From Cristatella mucedo (lineage: Eukaryota > Bryozoa > Phylactolaemata > Cristatellidae): a stretch of 64,000 nt of DNA. Below are positions 1 to 31,302 of the stretch, one piece after another (within the stretch, counting starts at the first letter, position 1; each line of letters opens with the position of its first letter). Both the position numbers and the translations under genes were made by a program. The notes beneath the pieces are model-generated. The model searched no databases and was not told the origin of the DNA. It was given only the letters and a program-made list of their open reading frames with translations. Location: positions 2,859,001-2,923,000 of the forward strand of contig WPIO01000032.1 in the NCBI GenBank assembly GCA_009760855.2, written 5' to 3'.

Positions 1-1240
1 CCCTTGCATGTGACTGGAATTGCTGTTTGAGTTTGCTTGTCATGCCTGATCCTCATCAAATAGATGATCAGATAAGCTGATCGAGTGATACTGCTCTGAA
101 GTGCTGTTTGGTTGGATGAAGCCTGGTGACCCAATTGGTTGGATGAAGCATGGTGACCCATGGTTAAAAAGAAGAAAGAGGGCTGTGGTCGTGCCTATTG
201 GTAAAAACGAAAAGATGATTGACTGATGGCCAAGTACCTGCTTGCCTCTAGCAGCAAGCCCCACGCAAGACTGTCAAATGGAATGCTTCCGATTGCCTAT
301 ATCCTGCTCCTGAACGAGCCACCTTAGTCTTTCAGTGTGCCTGGAAACAACCCCAGCTATAGTAGACAGTTCATGTTGTTTTAAGCCGTGCTGGTTGCTA
401 TCACACATGAGTGTGATCATATTACATAACCATAATGTTGATGAGCTTACACGGCCTTGGTGACAGGCTCCAGCCATCAGCAGCAGATTTATGGTTCTCA
501 CCCAGGTAGTGCTGGCAAAGCTATGGTTCGGCCACACTGGGCTGAAAGCGTAGGCCTTGATGCTTTCTCAGTACCGTGGCAGTCTGTTCTTCAGACGGTT
601 TTGTTTGCTGGGGTGACTGCCCACTTGTGGCAAAGTTGAGATGCCGATGGAATTGGACTTTATATAATGCAGGGAGACAGAAGCAGCTTGCACTTAGAGG
701 CATAACGATCATCTTTAGGCTTAAAACGCCGCTGCTGGGATGTGCATGGCCCTTGCTGACTTTATGCCAGTAAATCAGGTCTCGTCATATTTGCCTCCCT
801 ATGAGGATCACGTGATTCGCCCGCACGTGTGTATGTGTGCATGCGCGCGCACACGTGCATGCTTGCGTGTGTGAGTGCAAATGTGTGCATATGCATTCAT
901 GTCTGTGGACGAGCATGTGTTGCACACATTTATGCCAAATTAGTGGTGATGCATGGTTGGCCATGCCTAAGCATGTTGCACATGCAATGTAGATGGCCTT
1001 GCCGGTGTCATGAGTAATCTTTTGTAGTAAGAATGAAACATCACATTTTTTCTGTTTGCCATGATCTTGTGTGAGCTAATCTATGCATTGATAACCTAGC
1101 AAGCACATACTGGTGGACTTGGATGGCTCGTGGTGACCTACCCTTTAGCCAGCTGTCCAAACTTAACTTTGCATGTGTATTCAACAAACATTATTGCTAG
1201 CTAACTGCATTTGTTCGGTGGCATGTATATTAACGATGAT
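1..1240. other. Probable Abl intron, no gene
   Basis: No coding exon recognised. Bases 825-950 are an alternating purine-pyrimidine stretch rich in TG/CG/CA steps. The missing first half of the Abl SH3 domain was looked for here and not found. Confidence 0.5.
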
Positions 1241-1242
1241 GG

Positions 1243-1297
<55 letters not shown>

Positions 1298-1358
1298 GGA
1301 GAGATTAGAGAGGTGGAGAGAGGCGCTGTATTTGGCGGCAGGTAGGTAGAGGGGAGGG

Positions 1359-1423
<65 letters not shown>

Positions 1424-1470
1424 GTGGAGAGAAGCACAGTGTTTGGCAGCAGGTAGGTAGACGGAGAGGG
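1241..1470 (+). repeat. Duplicated (GA)n microsatellite block
   Basis: Two (GA)n runs (about 1241-1297 and 1360-1421) are each followed by a related unit containing GGCAGCAGGTAGGTAG or a close variant, so a block of about 125 bp has been tandemly duplicated. Confidence 0.85.
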
Positions 1471-1514
1471 TGAGAGATGAACAAATACTTAGTGCCTATC
1501 TGCTGTTAATATCC

Positions 1515-2510
1515 AGAGCTTACTGCTCGATCTGATCAGCACGTGCTGCCTGACTGGTGGCCAAAAGGTTGCAACTAATGGTTCGATCCTGGGTGTCGGA
1601 AAATTTCTTAAAATTAAATGACGATAAAACTGAACTACTGCTAATAGGACATCCTAAGCGTGTGGCTGGATTAGAAGACTTTGCTCTTTTAATAGGTGAT
1701 GCTGTTGTGCGACCATCACCACGTGCTCGAAATTTAAGTGTCGTTTTCGACAGCTGCCTAAATTGTAAAAGCTTCATTCAGAAGACTGCTTCTACAGCTA
1801 GCCATCACGTCCGATCCCTATTTAAGATAAAGAGCCGCCTTCCACGATGGCTTTCAAAAGATTTAACTAGCTCCTTAGTTCTGTCTCGGCTCGATTATTG
1901 TAATTCCCTTTTGGCTGGGCTACCAAAAAAAAGCAACTGGGCCACTACAAATGGCTATGAATATGACTATAAGGCCACTTGTCTCCTTTGCTAAAAGAGC
2001 TACGATGGCTGCCGGTTGATCAATGGATACAGAGCAAAGTTCTTACCCTGACCAAGAAGGCTGCCACGGCTTGGCTCTTCCATACCTAGCTGAACTGCTG
2101 CACTAGTTTCAGCCTCCTCATGCCCCCAGGTCCTGTATGGACAATACATTAGCTGTTCTATTCCCTCTCTTAAAGACCGTTATGACAGAAGCTTTTGCTC
2201 TGCAGGACTGTGGAACTCGCTTCCATGGTTCTTACGCAATTACAACTACTTTCCTGCTGCCGACTATGGCACATTTTTTCCAGTGGTCCTGTGCTGCTAC
2301 TTCCATGCTACTCGTTGCCTCAACTGCTCTCCTCACTCGGCTATGCTTCCCACTTTCTCTTTGTTGCAGGAGATGAAGTCTGTTGGCTACCGAATGCGTA
2401 CCGAAAGCCGCTTAGGCTGTGAGTGCGCTATACAAAACTCTCCTGTGGAACACACATAGTCTTTGTGGCTTTGTGGAGTTACAGACCGAGATAAAAATAA
2501 AAATAAATAT
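1515..2510 (+). mobile_element. LINE family B, 3' part of reverse-transcriptase ORF, degenerate
   Basis: A broken frame shows NFLKLNDDKTELLLIG, ARNLSVVFDS and LSRLDYCNSLLAGLPK, the C-terminal end of RT in Jockey/CR1/L2-type non-LTR retrotransposons. Frameshifts follow, then the 3' region with the GCGCTATACAAAACTCTCC tail. It is 5'-truncated and inactive. Confidence 0.8.
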
Positions 2511-2604
2511 GGACGACAAAGAGAGTAAGCAACGACTAGCTTAAGCCTACTGACAGAATAACTTTTATAGCAACCGTAGTTGATTATTACAACCATCGAA
2601 AAAA

Positions 2605-2790
2605 TAGTAGCTGATTTAGCAACCTCATTTTTATAGCTGCAGTAGAGCCTTAACTGCTATCGTCACTACTTGCAGTTGGCAATAAAGGATCGCCCACTGC
2701 TGGATTCGAACCCACGACTTTGGTCGTGAAGAGCGAGAACCTTACCTTCTGGACCATAGTGAGGGAATGCCAGACCGACCTTAATAACAG
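2605..2790 (-). mobile_element. SINE family 1 (tRNA-derived), reversed
   Basis: The reverse complement has a tRNA-like head with box B (GTGGGTTCGAATCC-like) and ends in GAGG(C)TGTTAAATCAGCTA-type tail. The same family recurs across the window. Confidence 0.75.
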
Positions 2791-4093
2791 CCTCAGTTGA
2801 TTCTACGGCTGTCATGCCACACCGATGGGGAAATTGGTGGTGTGCCTGCTTTTTGCTGTTGTACAGCTGGTCAGCATGGGCTGATATGAAGGAATCGTTG
2901 GCATTTAAGAAAGTGAGCAGTTATGGATTGGTGCTTTCCACTATCAGTATGGTGGTTTCGTAGGACCATAACAGCAAACAACAAGAGGTTGCCCATTTAC
3001 CATGGACACTTGTGCCATGTTTATTGTGAATTGATTCACATTGATACACAACTTGTATTTTAATCTACTTTTACCTTCGGATCAAAGACTAATTTGGTCA
3101 CCTTGCATTTTGTCACTGTGGTATTTGGCGATCGGTAGAATGATTCAGAACTTGCACATTCAGGTCGTGAATTTCTCGGGGCAGAGGCGCCTATTCCGAA
3201 ATTGCTATTTCAGAAGGTTGCTTCAGATCTATATTCGTTCGACCTCTGATGCATAATCTAGGGAGTGCTGGGAGCTGCAGTACTGGGTGTTGTAGTAGCT
3301 TGAGCTTGTGAGCCTATTGCTGCTGTGGTATGCCGGTCTCTGGGCTGTTAGCACTTAATCAATTACAAATGGACTTGAAAGTAGAGCCATCGCTTGTGCT
3401 TCGACTTAGCCCCTGGTGGCCAAATTGTACAATGGCAGCACTGTACAGGCATCGATTGAGCAGCTGTGGGTGGCGTCAGGAACTGAAAAAGTCAATTCTA
3501 GTTGCTTAGGACATCAGGTCATGGATTTCGGGCGGCGAGCTTCCTACACATAAAAGTGCCAACGTCAGAGGAGGGAGGTGATGGGACAGGGAGGTGGTGG
3601 GATGGGGAGGTGGTGGGGCGGGGGGGGGGGGGGGGGGGGGGGGGGGGCGGGAGATTGGCTCGTCTGCTTTCGTAATTAGCCTGTCTTCAAGTGCCTACAA
3701 TATTGATGTCATTGCTTGCTACTTGGGTTTCTGAAGATTTTTCTAAGGCCACTCACATGGTCAGTATCATTTTTGCTTTCTAATATGCATCAAAGGCTAC
3801 ACATCCCTATATTTTGCAAAATATCTTAGCAGCTTTTCAGGAGCTAACCAGATCTTAACCCGGTTACCAAAAGTCACCAGCTTTGTCTTTGTATGGACTG
3901 CCACTTTGCCTCCGAATCTAAGAATTTTAAGCAGTTCTCAACAGCTAGCTGCTAATGGGTCAGAAAAATGGCTCCAAGAGCTGATACTAGTCAGAAAGAG
4001 CAGTTTTCCAGCTGGCTTGGACCGTTTAGGTCTACCATGGCTCGACTCCTGCATGCTTAGCAGGTTGCTTAAGCATCGTTGCTTACCTAGTCG
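2791..4093. other. No gene seen; guanine-rich tract
   Basis: No exon or transposon was recognised. Bases 3570-3648 are G-rich (GGAGGTGGTGGGA repeats running into more than 25 consecutive G/C-interrupted G), a quadruplex-prone and assembly-prone tract. Confidence 0.6.
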
Positions 4094-4565
4094 AATAATA
4101 ATAATAATACATTTGATAAACCCCATGAGAGAACTCAATCTCACTTTACATATGCTGCGAAGGAAGCACGATCGAATGGTTAGTGGTAGCATGCTCAATA
4201 AACAGCAGGAATAACATGGTTAGGGGGACATGCACAGGGTCAGCATGCAAGTATGGTTAATGGGCAGCATGCACAGTGTCAATATGCATAAGCACATAAA
4301 GGACGAATCACGGGGACCTACTAAATGCTAAATGCTGTGATAAGTAGAGGCGTTTTTAGTTTCCTTTTAATGTGGACTAGTCAGGAGATGTCGTGACACA
4401 AGTCGGGAGTGAGTTCCAGGCTTTGGGAGCATATGAATTAAAGGCAGGGTCTCCAAAGGATTTGAGGTTTGTACAAGGTATAGGTAAACAGTTAAGATTC
4501 CGAAAAGCAGGTGGTATGCTGCTTAGCCTGGTGGGGAAAAGAAAGCATCTGACTCATTATGCCAG
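4094..4565 (-). mobile_element. LINE family A 3' end, reversed
   Basis: It starts with (AAT)n, then the reverse complement of the family A tail (AGAGAACTCAATCTC) and of the 3' ORF part (GACACAAGTCGGGAGTGAG, CCAGGCTTTGGGAGCATATG). 5'-truncated. Confidence 0.8.
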
Positions 4566-5843
4566 CAGTGCTAGCCATAATTTCTACCTCTTGGATGTAG
4601 CTGCAAGCCACTGCACGGTATTAATTTCCACAATTCTTGCAGCACTGCATTTTTAGCTGTGCCACAGCTGGCATACTTTCTTTGCTGCCATTTCGTTACC
4701 AGGTTACTTTCTCGGTTGTTTCCCTGATTTGCTTTGCAAACCATTCCGGGTTTTTCCTTGAGATATCCATTGTTGGCAGGATTTTAAGCCGAAAGCAGCT
4801 TTGTTATTATGGAATACCCCCCCACCCATAAACAACTAGCCTGCATGACAATTCACATTGTCCTGATGGCTTTGTGCATCTGCTGCTCTGGTAAGCAGTT
4901 CTGTTGTCCACTATTGAGGCTAGGTGGTCACCTGGTGTTTTACAACTCTTGTGGCCTAGGTTGGTACATTTTAAGTGCAATTACCGCAGAAATGGTCCTT
5001 GTGGAGGCAGCTTCACATGGGCCGGCACTATCAGTCATAATCATTTAATCCATCCTGCAGGTGTGCATTTAATAGCAGCCTGGCTATGCAGCTGAAGGAC
5101 TAATTTTATACCGGCGTTACTTCATTTAATTGAGGTGCTACAATCATTTGCAACCCACTGTCTCGGTAAAGGCTATGTCGAAGCAGTAGCCTTCTCAGAG
5201 GATGCAGTCATGTCATGGGCAGCCTGTGATGGAAGACCAACTGTTAGCTAAAGCAACTCCAACTCTTCGATTGCACAAGAGTAATAAACTAGCAGTGTCT
5301 GTGACTTTTGTCATTTATGCTTCAGTTTGCAACCATCTCCTAACCGACCACCGACAGAGCTGAACTGCTGCTGTCTATCTTTCCATTTGTTCTGCAAGGC
5401 TTTGAGGCCATCTGTTTTTCATAGACATTGTCAGGATTAAGCCAAGGAGGGGGCATTTTTTTACCCTTCCAGATGTAGCAAGTCAAAAGAAAGTGAATGG
5501 TGGATATCTGATGGCCAAGCTGCCCAAACACCCTGAGATTGATCCAAGGGAGGCAGGGCTCACTGGCTTCCTTTTCCAATGCCAATTTCTTCATCCAGGT
5601 TTCATTTCAACCAAACCTGGCTGAATATGCCACTAAGGAGACTTTCCAAAAGTGACTGTACCCGGCTGAGGCTCGTGAAACGGTGCTAGCAAGAAGAGAT
5701 CGTCCGTGTGGGCATGTTGCCCTAGTATTTAGGGTTGGATGGAATCAGCTAAAAACAAGTTAAAATCTGTGCAAACTATTATCTGCCCAAAATCATTGCA
5801 CAATGCTCAGTGAAATTCAGTTATGAATAGTAAATTTAATATC
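4566..5843. other. No feature recognised
   Basis: Unremarkable intron-like sequence with only short open frames; nothing supportable. Confidence 0.5.
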
Positions 5844-6021
5844 TGAGAGCCGTAATGGCTCACTAGGTAAGGCGGTTGCTCTTCACGACCTCGGCCCTGA
5901 GGTCGTGGGCTCGAATCCTGCAGTGGGCAATCCTTTATCGCCACTGCAAGCGGTGGTGATAGCCGTAAAGGCTCTTCTGTCGCTATACAAAAAGAGGCTG
6001 TTAAATCAGCTAGCATTTTTT
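5844..6021 (+). mobile_element. SINE family 1 (tRNA-derived), near full length
   Basis: Box A-like TGGCTCACTAGGTAAGGCG and box B-like GTGGGCTCGAATCCTGC form the tRNA head. The body has a CACTGCAAGCGGTGG inverted repeat, and the tail is GAGGCTGTTAAATCAGCTA. It lies 370 bp before an Abl exon. Confidence 0.85.
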
Positions 6022-6392
6022 TAAGAGCTGTCTGGGACAGTCAGGTAAGGTGTATGCTCTGTGCTCTCCACCCATCGTGTACTTTATTCTCATGGGTATG
6101 GCTGCCGTTTGATTACACTTAATCGAGCCATTTGGCACTTTGTACTGACCTGTGGTGTGGAATGCATTGTTGATACTTGCTTTTTTCATTGGGCGGCATG
6201 AACAACTGCTTTTGGTTAAGAAAACACGCTGCCCTAAAATGCCGCATTGCAGAGCGGGCTTGAGGTAGCCCTCTGGCACCACCAGAGTTTGCCAGTGCCA
6301 GTGTAGTGGCAGATCTGTTCAGTATGTGCCTCTTCCTGTCCAGGAGTTGGTGTCCACAATTGCAGTGAGCTCTTTCATTCTCGCCCTCGCAG

Positions 6393-24962
<18,570 letters not shown>

Positions 24963-26454
24963 GCCCGCTGTGGCTTCACCCGTTGCTGACGAACGGACAA
25001 GACTCGTTCCTAGGGTGCTTTCTTGTAGCAGCTGTGCCGTGAGTAGTGGAGCGAGCGGCACAGCCGACTGCCATCGTCCACTGTCGGCTTTGCCAGCTTT
25101 GTGCGACTGCCTCTTGCCCATGCGCATGCACCGCTGCCGCCGCTGTTACGGCAGCAGCTGCGGCTCAGCAGGTGCCGAGCAGTTCACCCCTACCGTTGAA
25201 CCGCTCGGAGTCAGCCTAATCTTCCCTGAGGACGCCGAAGTGGAGCGGCAGCTGCTACACTTCCTCAGCAGCTCAAAGCTGCCACGCGTTCAAGTGGTCA
25301 CAGGGTTTGGAGGACGGATAGGCAGGTCGCACTCTACTTATGAGGAGCCTCGCGATACCGCAGCCGACAAGGAGTTTCGTAGCGTCCCGGACGGTCTGCC
25401 TCCGCTGCCACCGCTACCTTTACCATCGCGCCGTGTGTGCTGGAATAGCCAGGCCACGGTCGCCGCTGCTCATCTGCGTGATGCGGGTGCTGTTCGACCT
25501 GTTTTGCTCATGCTCTCTATGAGTGCGTTGTGCCGTGCCCACGTGTGCACGGCAGTGCACGCGTGTCAGACTTTAGGAAAGCTAGCAAACGCTAGACCTC
25601 ATGGTTGCCATGCTGGCTGCTTGGACTGTTGCAGCGATGTCATGCATATTAGCTGCTACACTTCCTCATCAAATCGCCCCGGCCGTTACATTGTGCTTGT
25701 GCATGCGCTGCGCTCATATAGGTGTGTGCACTCGGACTGCATGAACGTATGCATACTCAACCTCATGTATGTATATGTATATGAAATACGTACACATATA
25801 TAGACAGGTGGGTCCAAAAACTTTTGTTCTGCTGCGAAAGCTATTTGCTGAGACCACATCTCAGGCTGTCGGCAGTTTGTTCAAGGAAACCAGCCCCGAA
25901 GCCTTTTGATGACGGCCACATTTCGTCGCCACATGTAGCTTAGTCGAAACTAGCAACGTGTCGGGGAGTGGCATTTTTCATAGGCAGCAGGCACAGAAAC
26001 GGTTACATTAACTTTTTGCGAGTGATCGTGCTGAGGAGAAAGCAAAGGAATCCTCTGGAGCCACGAAGATGACGATGCTATCCCAGCCTCCCCCAGCTTC
26101 AGGCAGTGCATTCAGACGTGTGAACTTGCTCTCGAGGATGTACATTCTCAGGTCTGTTGCAAATCATGCTGCCTCCACGAAAAAATGTGCTGCTCTAGGC
26201 TGGAAGTGTCGGCAAATGATCGTTGCCATTCACCCTCCTTTTAGCTCGGTCTCTTCGAGCGGTGCGTGGAGCAAAATAGCAGACGAACCGTGAGCCAGAG
26301 ACTCGAATATCTCGAGACATCTGAGGCAGTTCAAAAAGTACCGAACGCCTGATTAAGCAACCTTGATTATGTAGAGGAGAAAGTATAAGTAGCTATCTCT
26401 CAGCTTGCGGCTAGCAATAAAGCTGCACCTGCTACTGACTGCCAATAACAACAA
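24963..26454 (+). other. Abl 3' untranslated region and downstream flank
   Basis: The first roughly 500 bases stay GC-rich and in another frame remain open to 25,803, which I read as composition rather than coding. The sequence then becomes AT-richer. A canonical polyadenylation signal at 26,416 is the first good end point for the transcript, giving a 3' UTR of about 1.45 kb. No other gene was seen. Confidence 0.5.
26416..26421 (+). promoter_or_regulatory. Candidate poly(A) signal (AATAAA) of Abl
   Basis: The hexamer AATAAA lies 1.45 kb after the Abl stop codon and just before a reversed LINE fragment. It is chosen by position and consensus only. Confidence 0.4.
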
Positions 26455-26610
26455 TAGTAACAAAACATTTGTATAGCGCCTTCATAGAACTTAACATCTG
26501 CCTAGGAACTTGACATTTACCGCAAAGGAAGCATGGTCGAATGGCTAGTGGTAGCATGCACAATGACAGCAAGCTAAACGTAGAGGTGACATGCACAGCT
26601 AGTGCTCCAT
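26455..26610 (-). mobile_element. LINE family A tail, reversed
   Basis: Reverse complement of the tail (ATTTGTATAGCGCCTTCATAGAAC) and 3' UTR (GGTAGCATGCACAATGACAG). Diverged. Confidence 0.7.
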
Positions 26611-27324
26611 TCGCCGAACACTCAAACCAGTCGAAAAGCACATTTGTATGAGCGAACGAGAGGGAGCGTCCCTACTGTTTGATCTAAGAACATTAATATT
26701 GAGTTCGCGTCAACGAGGAAACTCTCGAGGAATATTCTTTCCACAACTATTATCAACAGACATGGTCGTTCATCCTAGTAGTGATGACGGATTGAGACGC
26801 CGTTAATCAATAAGCCCTTAGGCCCGCGGTCATAAGAACAACAATAACAAATATAATATACAAACAATAACAAGAACAACAATAAGAACAACAAGTTATA
26901 CACGAATAATGACCTACGTAGCCGGCGTCGCCTGGCGTCAGTTTAGTCAAGACTTGCTTGGAACCAAAAAACCCGGAGCACGTAATAAGTCTATGGAGCA
27001 TCAAATTTGAACTCAAGACTCGTAGGACATTTAGTTTAAGTCAATTTCCCGATCTGAAATATAGTGAGGATATATAGAACAAAGACTGGACGAGAGCACC
27101 CGTTCACCACAACAGAGGAATCCATCGCAGAAAACTAATGGGATGATGCTATTGAAAAAAGATTCATCAGCTTGTAGCATTTATTCTAGTAAGGTTAGGG
27201 CATCTTGAGAAATGTGCCCTGACAGGCGGCTATTATTTTCACATGGTCCTAAGAAAACTTAATATTTTTCGACGCACAACTCAAAGCTCGAAAGAAAGCA
27301 AGTCAGTGCTACGATGCCGATGGT
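26611..27324. other. Intergenic, low-complexity patch
   Basis: AAC/AAT-rich low-complexity sequence at about 26,838-26,895; otherwise nothing. Confidence 0.5.
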
Positions 27325-27590
27325 GAAGTACTTCCGATAAGTAGGCCGGAGCAAGAGAATGAAGGAACATAAAGTGAGTGGCAGACACTAGAAGTCGATA
27401 CGCAGCTTGATCAAGAGCTAGTGCAGGTCAGTGAGTAGTGGTACAATGTGGAAACTGCGACGCTTGTGACAGGCAAGCCTGGCTTTGCACTAACTGTGAG
27501 CGTTTTATTACGCAGGCAGGAAGACCTGAAAGTACTGGCTTACAAAATCACCGGAAGAAGCTAATGCTTAGGCTGCAGTTTGAGCTGCAA
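27325..27590 (-). mobile_element. LINE family A ORF2 fragment, reversed
   Basis: The reverse complement matches the RT C-terminal region of the 9150 copy (for example AAGCGTCGCAGTTTCCACAT and the TTCATTCTCTTGCTCCGGCC segment). No tail present; degenerate. Confidence 0.65.
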
Positions 27591-30120
27591 TATTCTTATT
27601 TAAGCAGACACTTATATTTGCAATGGCCAAGGTCAAAGCTGTTATCTTCGTCGCACCGCAGATATAGAAGACCTTGGAGTGTGGTGAATCCGCCACGAAG
27701 CTGAGGAGGAAGGAAGAAAGGAAGGAAGGAAGAGGCTTGAAATGGCTTCGTTGCAGCGGCTCACGGCTTGCGGGGTAATTGCAAAGCTAAAAACTTTGAA
27801 CAGCTGGTTAAGGCTCTCATAAGGAATTATGCCAACACGGGCATTGAATTTCAGTCAAAGCCCATATCTTTAATGCTCATATTGAAAAATTTAAGAATAG
27901 CGTGGTAGCTTACTCGGAGGAGTTCGCTTTCACCTGAATATACCGGACTCCAAACGTAATTATCAAGGACAGTATAACATAAGCATGATGTGGACTAACA
28001 GTCCATTACAGAAGAGAAAATAGTACATCGATTAGGTCTCAATTTTGCTTCAATTTGACGTGTACTGCATATGCTTTCTGATGGCCTATTGATGTTATTT
28101 GGATATTACAAAATTTTCATTGCCTTGTACTAGAGACTGCTGATTTCCGAAGAATGTCATGCAGCGTAACATAATTTTACTTTGTAAAATCCATGACCAT
28201 TTTTCACCTATTGGAAAATTGCTAGATCACACTTTGTTTTTTCTTAACGGATTCTGAATTTTCGCACATCAGGTGGCCTTTAACTGTCCGTATCTTTGTT
28301 TTTCAGCTCATGCTGGCTCTGTTCCCTCGCTATTTTATGCTGTTTCGCGAGGAATTGGTGCAAAGGTTTGCATTTGGCGAAGATTGTGTACACTACATTA
28401 GCCAGGACACACAAATCAAAAGTGAAGCTTTAGGCATCCTTTCAACCTGGCCAGGATTCGCGCTCAACGCCTACAGGCTGTGGATGGGAAGCTAGTTAGT
28501 GGGGATACGAATAGGCGTCGACTATATGAACGAGGTATGCTTGCATGGTAAGATAAAAATGAAGACAGTTCACTTCTGTCCGTCAGTCATCAAGTTACTC
28601 GTTTGGAGTGGGCTCGGCAGGAGCGTACCCGACCCGCGATGGCTAGAGGACAACCGAATGGAGCAAGGAGAGTGAATTCGCCATTTTTGTATCTGAAAAT
28701 GTATTTAGTGAGTGCGTCATTTCTCCAGTGAAGGTTTCAATGATAGTTACCTTAAGGTGATGGTGAAATTTGGTCGAAACGGGGCCGTGATCAGGGCTGC
28801 TTCTGCAGTGAATACCTGGTATCGTGGCGAAAGACGCTTACGTAGAACTAATCCGGAACGTTGCTGTACTTAGTTCAACGAACCTTAGAGGAGATACTAC
28901 TTTTTCCAACAGGGCAATGAGCCCAATCAGGAAGTTGAGGGTATTCAACATTTTTTCCGCTGCACGGTCGAATTTAGTATAGGACCATTACACTAACGGA
29001 GTTTCCGGCCAAGTAAATCTTCGGACCTGAATCTCATAAAGTGTCTGGTGAAGTGGATAGACGGCCCAGAGCTCAGGTGGGTCGTATCCCATCAAAAGAA
29101 ACGCTTTTACAAAGTTTGCTTATCGCGGTAGTGTATCTCCATTGTAATACTAAAAGTTAAGATAATTAAAAAAATTGTGACATATTACGTAAGCCTGTTG
29201 CATGTACTTGCGAATGATTACAGCAGATTTCAGTCAATTTTTTTTTATACCTAATTCAGAACGTTTTGGTTCCATCGGCCATTTTAGGTGGCCTCAGATA
29301 GATTTTCGCTGGAGCGCATGTATAAGCGTATTTGAGTAAGTTTTTTATAATACAAAATTGATGCATCTAGAAAAACTACGTTGGCAGCAGGCTCGAAAGT
29401 TTTTATGGAGCAATTAAGTCCTCGTAGCTGAGGTGCTCTTTCGGTAGACAGCAGACTTAATCTCACGCAAGAAAAAAGCGAGAGTCATTGCTGAGTGTGG
29501 CGGACAGTCCAGGAAGTGCCCAATGTAGAAATTTCAGATCGAAAAAATAGTAAAACGACACGTAACCTTAGCAGGAGGGAAGAGAGAAATTATCTTCGTT
29601 GATTGGTCAAGAATTCTTTGAGTGATTTTAGAAGTCGACTATCATCTCAGCCAAACAATTTTTCGCATACCATTGAAAGAAGGCAACAGCTTCAATGAAG
29701 TGAGTTCAGAGCGTTGTTATGCTGATATTGGCGCAATAAGGGAAGCTGAGTATAGGGGATCTGACCCATGGTGGCTCTTCAGTGTCAAAGATAGTGCACC
29801 GCTCTTGATAGCTACTGAAGCAAAATACAGTATAATAAACTTATCCAACAATCGTAAAAATTGCATCCACTCGAGAAGAATCTAGCGTAATAAGTATCTG
29901 GTGCTACATGCCTCCTGTAGTGCCTGCTGACAACTCTACCTCCGCGACGTTTATCTAGTGCACTGGGGGCCAACTCTAAACATGGCTAGCCATCAGCCGG
30001 ATTCACCATGGGATTGATAATACAGAGTCACTAGGATAGCAGGATTTTTATAATACATTTGCATTCTTCGTCATAGTTTTCTTCTCAGAGTTTCTCATTT
30101 TCTTCTAAATCACTCTCCCC
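27591..30120. other. Intergenic, AT-rich
   Basis: No gene supported. Weak trace of a reversed LINE family B end at about 29,405-29,500. An isolated exon-like segment (28,307-28,495) and an 87-codon frame (29,622-29,885) are discussed among the findings and rejections. Confidence 0.45.
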
Positions 30121-30121
30121 A

Positions 30122-30143
30122 TCTCTCTCTCTCTCTCTCTCTG

Positions 30144-30239
<96 letters not shown>
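30122..30239 (+). repeat. (CT)n microsatellite
   Basis: About 58 CT units with two interruptions. Confidence 0.95.
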
Positions 30240-30335
30240 GAGAGCTCTCGCAGTGGTAAGCGCAGCTCGGCATTCCTCTCGTATTTTAGCATTAAATATT
30301 GGTTGGCATCTTTTGCTTCCTGAAGTCGTTTTCAT

Positions 30336-30869
30336 TATGGATTGACTTCAAGGTTTTGTCACTCACTTTTAGGTCACTTCATTCTTTGGCTCCAGCCTAT
30401 CTCTCAGATATACTCCCCCAATCAGGCCAAGCATCGTACCACCCGCTTTTCGGAATCCAACAGTCTACAAATACCTCGTACAAACCTTAAAATCCTTTGG
30501 AGACTGTGCAGTTAGTTCGTATGCTCTCAAAGCCTGGAACTCCCTCCCGACCTGCGTCTGAATATCCCCTGACTTGACCACATTTAAAAGGAACTTAAAA
30601 ACACACCTATTTAGGACACCATTTAGTGGGTCCCTTTCATTCGTCCTTCATGTGCTTATGCGTGCTGACACTGTGCAGGCTGCCACTAACCACATTTGCA
30701 TGCTGACCCTGTGCATGTCACCCCTAACCATGTTATTCATTTTGTTTGTTTATCAATCATGATATTACTCACCATTCAATTGCATTTCCCTTTGCAGCAA
30801 ATGTAAAGCGCCTAGAGAGAGATTGAGTTCTCTGAGGGCGCTTTATCAAGTGCATTATTATATTATTAT
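30336..30869 (+). mobile_element. LINE family A 3' part
   Basis: Begins at ATTGACTTCAAGGTTTTGTC (RIDFKVL), carries APAYLSDILPQSGQASYHP and the full 3' UTR, tail AAAGCGCCTAGAGAGAGATT and (ATT)n. Strongly similar to the 9150 and 17662 copies. Confidence 0.85.
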
Positions 30870-31169
30870 TATAGAAACAAAAGAGAATGACTAGACAATT
30901 ATGTTCAGCTTCGCAGTTCACAGTAATTCTCACGCACCTGTCTGGTGGGTAAAAACTGCATGACCAGGCACCGTAAACTTCTCACATCGTTTTAAACTTG
31001 GCTAACACGGGCGCTGAATTTTCCCGCACAACACACGTATGAGCAGCGTCTGCACAAGTCAATGCTCAATATATTTAACGATCGCTAACCGGTCGCTAAG
31101 AATCCAGTCGGTAGACACTTCGACTTGCAGGGTAGAAAGATGCTTCGCAGCATTAAACAATCAGACAGT

Positions 31170-31302
31170 ATCTGCCAGTTTTCTGCTAGATGGCAACCGC
31201 ATGTGCACCGAAAGCCACTCTGGCTTTGAGTGCCAAATGGAAACCTCTCAGGGGTGCTATTTTCACTTAGCCCTTGTGGCTTCGTAGAGCTGCAGTCAGC
31301 AA
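31170..31302 (+). mobile_element. LINE family B tail fragment
   Basis: Diverged match to the family B end: GCACCGAAAGCCACTCTGGC, CCTTGTGGCTTCGTAGAGCT. Confidence 0.55.

Noticed and set aside
5850-5940. Possible tRNA gene
   Set aside because: The box A/B pair belongs to the SINE family 1 head: several diverged copies share the same non-tRNA body and tail, and the fold is not a clean cloverleaf.
29622-29885. 87-codon frame in AT-rich DNA
   Set aside because: No recognisable motif and no splice or promoter context.
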